Source of the DNA: Smittium culicis
Lineage: Eukaryota; Kickxellomycota; Harpellomycetes; Harpellales; Legeriomycetaceae
DNA: 16,080 nucleotides
Assembly (NCBI GenBank): GCA_001970855.1
Contig: LSSN01005991.1
Coordinates: 1 to 16,080, forward strand
Direction: 5' to 3'
Shown piece by piece: positions 1-7,806 of this stretch. The notes beneath the pieces were generated by a model that had not been told where the DNA came from, ran no database searches, and was given only the letters and a program-made list of their open reading frames with translations. Every line of letters begins with the position of its first letter. Position 1 is the first letter of the stretch. Both the position numbers and the translations under genes were made by a program.

Positions 1-256
1 CCAAAGATTTTATCTGTGTATTAAATGATTATTATTTTTTGAATCGATTCGAGAAATAATAAATAATTTTATAGTACAGTATATAATTTATACCCAGCAG
101 GTATGATGGCGATGACGAAGACAGAAAATGAAGTGAGGCTATTCAGATTGCAAATTTAGTATAAGTAAAGCGAACTAAATGCTAACTAACAAAACTTCCT
201 TAATTTCTAAATTTGATGTTTTTTGGGTATTCCCTTTTGGCGCCTTGAAAAATAAA

Positions 257-274
257 GTTTGATTCTAATCAAAC
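257..274. repeat. 18-bp near-perfect palindrome
   Basis: GTTTGATT at 257-264 and AATCAAAC at 267-274 are exact reverse complements separated by CT. It could be a dimeric protein-binding site or a chance feature in AT-rich DNA; no partner gene is visible nearby. Confidence 0.5.
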
Positions 275-493
275 GAAATTCTCGCAAATTAGCCAACTAT
301 TAAGTAATGTATGTAATTGTGTTATATTGTTGGCCATAAATGAAACAACAAGATTCATTATGCGCATCTATAGGCTAGCAACATCAAAAAAAAAATTACC
401 ATAAACTTTACTACTTCTAAAAGCTCGAATTTGTCATTTGGGCTTTAAAATTATACTTTGCAAAAATATAATATAATATTATAAATACTAGGG

Positions 494-538
494 GTCAACC
501 ACCTTACATGTCCCATTTTCATCGGAGGTTTGGTTGAC
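494..538. repeat. Inverted repeat, 8-bp arms, 29-nt spacer
   Basis: GTCAACCA (494-501) and TGGTTGAC (531-538) are exact reverse complements. The spacer contains a 16-mer (508-523) that recurs with one base deleted at 8904-8918. The right arm is followed by TAAAC, which is also partly repeated after the second copy. It may be a remnant of a dispersed repeat. Confidence 0.5.
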
Positions 539-643
539 TAAACGATCTTTTTTTACTAGTTATTTTATTTAGTACAGTAAATTAGATAAACCTACTGGTT
601 GTATCATGCAGCTTGCCCTAGAAAACTTTCTAAATTCATTTAA

Positions 644-822
644 CCTGCTCATGGGTGGTAAAGACTGTTTTTTGATGTAAAATATAGTCCATTATATTCA
701 ACAAAAATAATTTAATTCCGATACATATTCAACTATTGGTTTGATATAGAATAGCAGCAAATGCCAAACTAACTTCTTTTTTTTAAAAAAATAGAGATGT
801 TATTGGATAATGTACAAACTAT
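644..822 (+). mobile_element. Diverged copy A of ~190-bp TTAA-flanked MITE
   Basis: TTAA at 640-643 precedes CC and then GGTGGTAAAGACTGTTTTTT, matching the GGCGGTAGACTATTTTTGAC block of copy C. The internal landmark TTTAATTCCGA is identical to copy C. GGTTT, an ATAGAATAGCAGCAAAT stretch and a final GATGTTATTGGAT block are in the same order as in copy C. The right terminus is decayed: no GAAAGGG is seen, and a TTAA occurs at 823-826, so the right end is approximate. It is non-coding. Confidence 0.6.
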
Positions 823-846
823 TTAAAATAACTATAAAATAGTTAT

Positions 847-1035
847 CAGTTTCCCAGGCAGTAGACTGTTTTTGATATACCAAATGCAGCCACCAGTTTT
901 CGATTAAAACAGCATAATCCCAAGACGCATTTAAGTACTGGCTTAGCTCAGAATAGCATCAAATAATATATTTAACTATAAACCTTATACAAATCAAAAA
1001 TTTTGCTTTTTTTTAAAGCGTTGGATGAAAAAGGA
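847..1035 (+). mobile_element. Diverged copy B of the same MITE family
   Basis: It aligns with copy C at a constant offset from its first base. After TTAT (in place of TTAA) comes a degenerate terminus, then CAGTAGACTGTTTTTGA, where copy C has CGGTAGACTATTTTTGA. The interior has TAATCCCAAGACG where A and C have TTTAATTCCGA, then CAGAATAGCATCAAATAAT. The right end is GCGTTGGATGAAAAAGGA followed by ATAA, corresponding to GTGTTGGGCGTGAAAGGG plus TTAA in copy C. Both termini and both flanks have mutated, so this is an old copy. Confidence 0.6.
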
Positions 1036-1653
1036 ATAAATAAATTCTCAACCGGCCCCCTCCCCATCCTGGACTTCTAGACCCTCAGTACCTTACACGA
1101 GTTGAATCAAACGCAATTAAACACTATTGTATAAATAATTAATTAATATAATAATTCATTATTTTCAAATTGCGTTGAATGAGAGAGGATTGATCGATCT
1201 AAAAATATTCAAATATACAAATCATAAATCATTTTTATTTTTATTTTTTGGCACATTGAAATATTTAATTAAGTTTAGCTAATTTCAAAAAAAAAAAGCT
1301 TGGAATTTTATTTTTTTCGAGTATAAAATTAAAATTAAGATATTATGATGGAATCAATCTCAGCGTAATGATTTTTTTTAGCATTAGTACCGCCATTATA
1401 TCTATTCATGGCCCAAAAAAATACATTCTGGGTCATGATATATTAACAAAATATACCACTATAATTATGAATCAAAAATTGATTGATCAGGAGAGGAAAA
1501 AAAAAAAGCTTTAGTATTTTATTGACATATTTTAAGGGAGTATCTCAAAACCCTACCCAGTATAAATTAACTATATATTTCATTTTATTTTTGTTATGAA
1601 TTAAATGATTCCATGCAAAAGATCTATATAAATTGATCTAGTAGAATCTTTGA
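1036..1653. other. Non-coding spacer between MITE copies B and C
   Basis: No gene is seen. It contains a short C-rich stretch (around 1054-1070) and an inverted repeat with perfect 9-bp arms, AACGCAATT at 1110-1118 and AATTGCGTT at 1168-1176. The arms are separated by almost pure A/T, so it could extrude as a cruciform. Otherwise it is AT-rich with A and T runs. Confidence 0.5.
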
Positions 1654-1657
1654 TTAA

Positions 1658-1846
1658 CCCTTTCCTGGGCGGTAGACTATTTTTGACCCACCAGATTTAG
1701 CCTATAGTGTTCATTAAATATACTTTAATTCCGAGGCTATAAGAAATGTTGGTTTATAGAAAAATAGCAGCAAATAGTAAGCTTTCTTATAAATTATAAA
1801 CGAATCATAAAATTGATTTTTTCATAGAGTGTTGGGCGTGAAAGGG
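1658..1846 (+). mobile_element. Best-preserved 189-bp MITE copy C with TTAA flanks
   Basis: TTAA at 1654-1657 and 1847-1850 flank a 189-bp non-coding segment beginning CCCTTTC and ending GAAAGGG. These are perfect 7-bp terminal inverted repeats; counting the TTAA and two further bases, the symmetry GATTAACCCTTTC / GAAAGGGTTAATC spans 13 bp. TTAA target duplication with CCC...GGG termini is the signature of piggyBac-superfamily elements. At this length it can only be a non-autonomous derivative. The internal landmarks GGTAGAC, TTTAATTCCGA and AATAGCAGCAAAT recur in the neighbouring copies. Assignment to piggyBac is inference from termini only, because no transposase is in the window. Confidence 0.7.
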
Positions 1847-2080
1847 TTAATCGATTTAAGGTTTTCAGATTATATTAACCAAATTCTTTAATGTTTAGCC
1901 TGAAATTATGTATAAATTAAAAACTATACATTCTATTTTTGAATATATCTTTTCTTTTTTTTCCTCAGAGAGTCTATTAATTTTTGAATATATCAGACTT
2001 AATACATCACTTGGTTAAATATTTTAATTTTGCGAGTTTATGAAACAGTAAATTTAACAAGGCCTTGGTCAATTGTTCAA

Positions 2081-2270
2081 CCCCCTGAGGATCGGTTGGC
2101 TTTTTTTTAACTGTCAAAGCTATCCAACCAATTTACAAACTTATATATTATAATGATTCATGGAATACTATTGAATATAAAAAATATTGCAACCAATAAA
2201 TAATAGCTGCCATTTGATATACTGTACTATGGTTTTTAATCAAGTTTAAATGTGTTGGCCCCAGAAAGGG
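2081..2270 (+). mobile_element. 190-bp MITE copy D with TCAA direct flanks
   Basis: The segment begins CCCCCTGAGG, ends CCAGAAAGGG and is flanked by TCAA at 2077-2080 and 2271-2274. Its length is within one base of copy C. After the terminus it has GGTTGGCTTTTTTTTAAC where copy C has GGTAGACTATTTTTGACC at the same offset. An AATAGCTGCC block lies near the copy C AATAGCAGC landmark, and the end GTGTTGGCCCCAGAAAGGG matches GTGTTGGGCGTGAAAGGG. The identical 4-bp flanks suggest insertion at a TTAA-variant target; a mutated TTAA on both sides is less likely. Confidence 0.6.
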
Positions 2271-2514
2271 TCAAATAGTTTTCACATTATCATTAAAATT
2301 TCGGTTAAAAATATTTAAATCAGTCTTAATATTTGCATAAAAGCTTAAATATGTAAACAATTTAGCTCCTTAATTAATTCTAATTGGTTATTAATTGCTC
2401 AGTATACAAATAATAATAAACAAATATTGGAAATAAAATTTTTGGATTTCTGTTATTGGGGATTCCGTCATTCGTTCTTTTCACACTAAACGCTCTTTTA
2501 TCGCATAAATGAGG

Positions 2515-2524
2515 TATATAAAAA
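2515..2524 (+). promoter_or_regulatory. TATA-like box upstream of the NCS-1 gene
   Basis: TATATAAAAA at 2515-2524 is about 460 bp before the start codon and directly precedes the 44-bp tandem repeat. Two further weaker A/T elements, ending in TATAAAA (2564-2570) and TAATAAAA (2607-2614), close each copy of that repeat. In such AT-rich DNA a TATA match has limited weight. No transcription start can be placed from the sequence alone. Confidence 0.3.
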
Positions 2525-2526
2525 CT

Positions 2527-2614
2527 GCCAAGTATACTGTCTTTTTATCTTTGGGTAAAGTATTATAAAAGCCAAGTATACTTTCTCTTTCTCTTTGGAT
2601 AGACTATAATAAAA
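2527..2614 (+). repeat. Two tandem 44-bp copies in the NCS-1 upstream region
   Basis: 2527-2570 and 2571-2614 are directly adjacent and align without gaps at 37 of 44 positions. Both begin GCCAAGTATACT, carry a pyrimidine-rich middle ending TCTTTGG, and end with an A/T block closing in ATAAAA. It is a promoter-proximal duplication that may double a factor-binding site for the NCS-1 gene. The exact unit length, with no indels despite seven substitutions, makes chance similarity unlikely. Confidence 0.75.
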
Positions 2615-2749
2615 ATTGAAATTTGTGTAACCTGTATCAATTGCTTACAGCTAAAACATTTCTTGAAAAAATACATATCCTACACACACAAAAATTGTAA
2701 AGAAGCCCAATTTTGCAAAGATCACTGCTTTAAACGCTTTTTTTCAAGC

Positions 2750-2980
2750 AATCACTCTATTTCTATCCTCCTCTTATAGCTAATTTGTGTGTATCAGTTC
2801 CATTTTTCTATATTCCCACTATCTGTTAAACGTATTGACTAATCTTTTTTGTTCAACTCAAATACTTCACTTTATCCTCTTTTATTATTGACCTTCCATT
2901 TCTATTAAATACATTTTTAAAAACTATATTCTGGTTTTATACTTTAAGTGAAATCTCTTTTTTATTTCTTGAAATACGAT
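2750..2980 (+). promoter_or_regulatory. Pyrimidine-rich leader of the NCS-1 gene
   Basis: The + strand turns T/C-rich before the start codon, for example the CTATTTCTATCCTCCTCTTA stretch near 2757-2776 and the blocks around 2800-2960. CT-rich tracts upstream of start codons are common at fungal transcription starts. The exact start site and any 5' UTR intron cannot be resolved by eye. Confidence 0.35.
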
Positions 2981-3861
2981 ATGGGAAAATCTAACAGCAA
3001 ACTCTCTCAAGAGCAACTTAACGAGCTCCACAAGACAACATACTGTAAGATTTCATATATTCTAGTCCTTATTCTTATTACCAAATTAGTAACTGATAAA
3101 ATAAATTTCAAACTTACATAGTTGAAAAAAAAGAGATCCAGCAGTGGTATATATATTTCATCTATACATACTTGTTATACTTTGATTTTAATATTACTAA
3201 ACCTGAAATTGTATAAGCCACTTATTTATATTGCTTAATACATGCTATTTACATTTACAGGTACAAAGGATTCTTGATAGATTGCCCCTCGGGCGAAATT
3301 GGCCTCGAAGATTTCAAAAAGATTTACAAAAACTTCTTTCCTTTTGGCGACTCGACAAAATTCTCAGAGCGGATTTTTAAAATATTTGATGCAAACAAAA
3401 ACGGGACTGTCGATTTTAAAGAGTTCCTTCAGGCTCTCTCTATAACATCGCGTGGAACGCCGGAAGAAAAACTCAACTGGGCCTTTGAACTATATGACAT
3501 CGATAAAGACGGATTTATTACTGAAGATGAAATGCTTCAAATTGTAAGCGCAATTTATAAAATGCTTGGAAATATGGTTCAACTGGCTGAAGACGAAGAT
3601 ACACCGGAAAAACGAGTCAAAAAAATATTTAGACTTATGGACGCTGTAAATACTTTCTCAAATATATCTATAGATCCATACTATAAAATACCTTATACCT
3701 AAATCATACACTAGCCTATTCCCATCTAATTTAAATATTAACACTGTGTTTTAATTTTATAGAATTCTGACGGTAAAATAGACCTGCCTGAATTTAAGAG
3801 TGGCTCAATGCAAGACCCAATAATAATGCAAGCTTTAAATCTATACGATGGTCTAATCTAA
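2981..3861 (+). CDS. NCS1: NCS-1/frequenin-type neuronal calcium sensor, 4 exons, complete
   Basis: Exons are 2981-3044, 3122-3146, 3261-3645 and 3763-3861. All introns are GT...AG and the spliced product is 190 aa, the usual length of NCS-1/Frq1. Family knowledge: an N-myristoylated Ca2+ sensor that activates phosphatidylinositol 4-kinase (Pik1 in yeast) at Golgi/plasma membranes and tunes calcium signalling. Seen: N-terminus MGKSNSKL, a myristoylation signal matching animal NCS-1; EF1 is degenerate (C38-P39 in the loop, non-binding as in the family). EF2 loop D73-N75-N77...E84, EF3 D109-D111-D113...E120 and EF4 D157-N159-D161...E168 all have the ligands of active loops. The C-terminus ALNLYDGLI is the conserved family tail. 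The ATG at 2981 is fixed by the MG start. Exon 2 is only 25 nt (residues F22 to W30). The neighbours are non-coding. Identification is very secure; exon joints rest on family alignment. Confidence 0.95.
3045..3121 (+). other. NCS1: Intron 1 of the NCS-1 gene (77 nt)
   Basis: The donor is GTAAGA and the acceptor ACATAG. It interrupts codon 22 after its first base, so joining gives TTT (F22). A CTGAT branch-point-like site lies about 30 nt before the acceptor. Confidence 0.85.
3147..3260 (+). other. NCS1: Intron 2 of the NCS-1 gene (114 nt)
   Basis: The donor is GTATAT and the acceptor TTACAG. It splits the TGG codon of W30 after its second base, restoring the QQWYKGF motif conserved in the family. 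A TACTAAAC stretch inside resembles a fungal branch point but lies rather far from the acceptor. Confidence 0.85.
3646..3762 (+). other. NCS1: Intron 3 of the NCS-1 gene (117 nt)
   Basis: The donor is GTAAAT and the acceptor TTATAG. It is a phase-0 intron placed between D157-A158 and N159 of the fourth EF-hand loop. A CTAAT branch-point-like site is at 3726-3730. If retained, the frame stays open for 18 codons and stops at 3700-3702. Confidence 0.9.
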
Positions 3862-4100
3862 GAACTAAAACTCCTATTTAACACCTCTTATTACATTATC
3901 TGCGCACATTATTTTGATTTTTTAAAAAATACATATACTAATACGCTACACAGTTCCTCCTCTCTTAACACCTCCACAGCTCCTTATCTCTCCATTATTC
4001 ATTATTTTATCTTTTTTTTGTCCTTATAATATCACTATTATTTTTTTTACTCTTGCTATTAAATATTCGAATATTGAACCAAGCTTTTAGTTTTCTTAAA
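3862..4100 (+). other. 3' flank / probable 3' UTR of the NCS-1 gene
   Basis: Directly after the stop codon. It contains a T/C-rich block with CTCC clusters (around 3954-3996) and long T runs. No clear AATAAA is seen close to the stop; an ATTAAA-like site lies further on at about 4058. No other gene is recognised. Confidence 0.35.
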
Positions 4101-4591
4101 TAATTTTTTGCAGTTTTAGCTATAAAAATCTAACCTTATGTATATCACTTAGACTATGTATATCCATGCCATTGTTTGATTTTATGATATATTTTCGCCT
4201 CTCTAAAATTGCGTAATTACCATTAGATATTGATGACACAAATACTTCAAAAAATTAATTCCATAATATAAAAAATATCATAAGTTACTCTGCACGCATT
4301 AAAACTTTCGAAATTTTTCTTGTCAATAATTACTGTTACTTTTCTCCTATCAGAGTTATTAAATATATATGTATATATTGTAATCTTTAAATTTTAAAAA
4401 AATTTTGAAAATATCATCGCCGCTTTTAAACTAAAAAAATCGGTCTGATTTCTACTTTCTCTAGTATTAGCTTTATTTTAAAAAATACCAATCGTCTTTT
4501 CTATAAGAGACAGCTATGATTATCATAAAATACTTATTTTTTTTTATATGCTCCATGTGAAAATTTGATCATCAACTTGCTTAAAATCTAC

Positions 4592-4636
<45 letters not shown>
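4592..4636 (+). repeat. (TAT)15 microsatellite
   Basis: Fifteen uninterrupted TAT units, 45 bases. It has no coding context. The lack of interruptions suggests a young or still unstable tract. Confidence 0.95.
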
Positions 4637-4637
<1 letters not shown>

Positions 4638-7388
4638 GCTGTATTTTTTATGTATCTGTATATAGTATACTAAAATTCAATTTTAGATAAAATTCGTAGT
4701 GAAATTTTGGTTTTTAAGGTGAATAACAAGTTCTCATATTGTATAAATATCACGCTTAAGTTATAAATTTTTGTAAGATACGTAAATTAAAGAATATAAT
4801 GCCGACTTTGTTATTATATGAGTTATTTGTTGATAAAATTACTTATATTAAAATCAAAAACGAGTGTTTGATACAGCTCATATATTAATACAGCTTTAAT
4901 TAATACATACATATGAATACTAATGAATTAAGAAGACTCTTCAATATAACTTGGATAATAAAAACTTCCTAGACAATTAAATACAATAACTGTTTACTTT
5001 AAAAAGTATTTAATGCGAATGTTGTTATTATTTATTTATTTTATATATTATATTTTTAGCTTTTTTTATAAGCCAATAAAGTTTCGATTTAAAAAACTTT
5101 AGGATATTACAATATTTTATAAATTTTGGTTTATTCGTTTTAATTATTTAGTCAGTATGAAATATATTAGAAAAAAAAGAGTATATATTCTAATCTATAT
5201 AATTTATACATTTAGCTAACAATCATAACTATTGATAAATAATGCCTCGCAATTCATTTTTTAAGATAAGTGAAATTATTTTACGTATAACTGTGAATAA
5301 AGCTAACAGAATTTAATTTTTAAGTAAACTAATTGACTTATTATATTGTTGAACGTTGATAAAATAGATTATTAATATTTAAAATGGATTAATAGCTTTT
5401 CTATAATGATTCTAATCATCATTTAGAACCTGTTAGTTCAAATAAAATGATTTTAATTATTTCAATTACAATTATTTTGATTTATTTAAAATATTGCAGA
5501 ATTATTTTTCTAGTTTTTTTGTTAAATGTCACTAAATATGTGAAAATTAAATAGCAATTGTAATTAGTATATAATTTGATAAAATATTATATCATAAATT
5601 AATGGCGGTAATATAACCATAAAGCTTAGTCGTAAAATTTTCAAAAAAAAATCTATAAAATATACTTTTTTTAAATTTATTCTATAGATATTATTCTAAT
5701 TTTAGTATTTTTTAAATTAAATGTCCTTTAAAGCGATGTTTTTATATCATATTTAAATAAACTGTTTTTTATAATGATTATCTTATGTAAATTAGTTATG
5801 AACTTTGATCTCAAATATCCTGATTTGAAATTTTAATTTATATTTATATTTTTTATTTATTGATTTTTATTTCCAACCCCTATATATAATTTTATAATAA
5901 ATAAATATTTTTTATTGGTATAATTTGAAAATATATATGATAAAATATCAAAAATCAAATTTCTAATATTAACATAAGTATTAAATTTTTTTTTAACAAA
6001 AAACTACTTTTGGAAGTTCGTTCTAATTAATAATGTTGATTAAATATACTAACAGATAATAAAATCTCATTTTATAGAATTTATTTAATATACAACGTTT
6101 GTATAAATTTGATTGATTATTTCTAACTACCAATACAAGTTTCTTTTATTTAAGAATACAAATTTCTATCAAAAAATTCATTTTATCTATAAAAATTTTA
6201 TAAATGTTGAGAAATTAATTTTTTTTTATGGGTTTAAATCAAAATAAATTAATTAAATATTTCATGAGCGTTTTTCCTAAGCTTTTATTAAAATATTATA
6301 AATTTTACACTTTTTAAAACTATTAAAAAATTATTTATATAAATTATATTATAAAATTTAAAAAATAATGATTTTTAATAAATTTATCTAAAAAAACGAA
6401 AATTGATAACCATGCTAATAAAAATTATATTAAATTAAAATTAAAATTAAATTATATAATAGTAAATTAAATATTCATATGAATATATTTGCATTTCAGC
6501 GATTATTTTAGTTGTAATATTTATTGAAGAGAACAAAATTATTATAATTATAAAATAAATCGCTCCAATGAGTATAAATAAGCCAAAAATATTTTTAAAT
6601 TCATTAAATCTAATAAAAATTAAACATGTAATTAAAATTGAATTTTCTTTATAACCAATTCAAAAATATATTTAAAAAAAATTCACTTGAGCGTATTAAA
6701 ATTTAATTTTTTTACTTAGGAAAAAAATATTTAAAAGATATATCTTTATTCAAAGAATGCAAAATTTATTCATACTCACAGTGTTATTGACTAATATTAA
6801 TATTTATTTTTTCATTCAATAACCAAATTATAAATTTTGTAGTATAAAAATTAAATTTATCTGAGTTTAATTAATTTATTGATATTATTAACCCAATCAG
6901 CTCTTGGATTGGAAAATCAAATGAAATTAATTTTTATTGCTCTAGAAAAACGGTTTTTATATGTGCTATATATAATTTAGAATTCAATAAATCTCATAAT
7001 ACGATTAAAAATTAGAATTAAAAATGAAAATTATCATCCAAAAAATTTTTTTTACTGAAATTTAAGGCAAACCTATTACATTATTTATCACTAAATATTC
7101 TTTTATCGTTTTTATTTATTTTAGAGCTTAGAATATTAAATTATGTATATTTTAATTATAAAAATTCTTGTTTATCATATAGTTAGCAATAGTGGAGGAC
7201 TACGTTTTTAGATCTGTTATATTTGAACTAATTAAGAGCTGAAATTTCAACAAAATAAGTAAGAAATAAATGAAATTTAAACTTATTTTACTCTCCCAAT
7301 TAAAAAGTAAAGAAAATCTATTAATTATTTAAACATAAATATCAAGATTATTAGATACTAAAAATAATTAAATTAAAAATTAGTTCGC

Positions 7389-7404
7389 GGGGGGTGGGGG
7401 TGGG
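7389..7404 (+). repeat. G-rich island inside the AT desert
   Basis: Runs of 6, 5 and 3 G separated by single T (7389-7394, 7396-7400, 7402-7404). There are only three clear G-tracts, so a three-layer quadruplex within one strand is not guaranteed, but the contrast with the surrounding A/T is striking. Confidence 0.7.
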
Positions 7405-7783
7405 ATAAAATTAAAGCTACCCAGTTTAAAATATTTTTTAGATGCAAAAAGTAAATTTAATTGATCTATTACATAAATATGTTCGAATTTGAGCGTTACT
7501 TATATAATTTTATAAAAATTATTATTTCCTTTAGCTCAAACACGATCAATTTTTTTCAAAAGTTAGAAAAAATTTCATTATTTTTTTATGTCAATTTTGT
7601 ATCTTTGAATTATATAAAAATTTTCAGGAGAAATAAAAAACAGTAAATGCATTTAAGTAAGCCCATAGAAAATTTTTTTTAAAAATATTAGAGTACATGT
7701 TTAAATATTGAATTTAGCGAAGAAAATTTGACAAAAGGTAAAATAAAAAATAAAATTAAATATAATCGTAATTTTTTTTTATC

Positions 7784-7806
7784 ATTAAGTCTATTAAGTC
7801 TATTAA
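7784..7806 (+). repeat. Short 9-bp tandem repeat (ATTAAGTCT, 2.5 copies)
   Basis: Two exact ATTAAGTCT units at 7784-7792 and 7793-7801 plus ATTAA at 7802-7806. Probably replication slippage in AT-rich DNA. Confidence 0.7.

Larger units (their letters stand above)
1..639. other. AT-rich non-coding stretch, no gene seen
   Basis: No reading frame of useful length and no recognisable RNA gene. Two small symmetrical structures stand out. One is an 18-bp near-palindrome at 257-274 (arms GTTTGATT and AATCAAAC, 2-nt centre). The other is an inverted repeat with perfect 8-bp arms, GTCAACCA at 494-501 and TGGTTGAC at 531-538. The first bases may belong to the flank of a gene outside the window, but nothing shows this. 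Confidence 0.6.

Noticed and set aside
940..958. A-box-like word TGGCTTAGCTCAG resembling a tRNA gene
   Set aside because: It lies inside MITE copy B, aligns with non-tRNA sequence in the other copies, and no B box or cloverleaf follows.
6888..6915. TTAACCC followed by a small hairpin (CCAATC / GATTGG)
   Set aside because: It begins like the MITE end, but no GGGTTAA lies about 190 bp downstream and none of the internal landmarks is present.
7461..7646. 61-codon frame in the AT desert
   Set aside because: Composition (Ile, Phe, Tyr, Asn, Lys) is that of random A/T sequence, with no family resemblance and no promoter or splice context.
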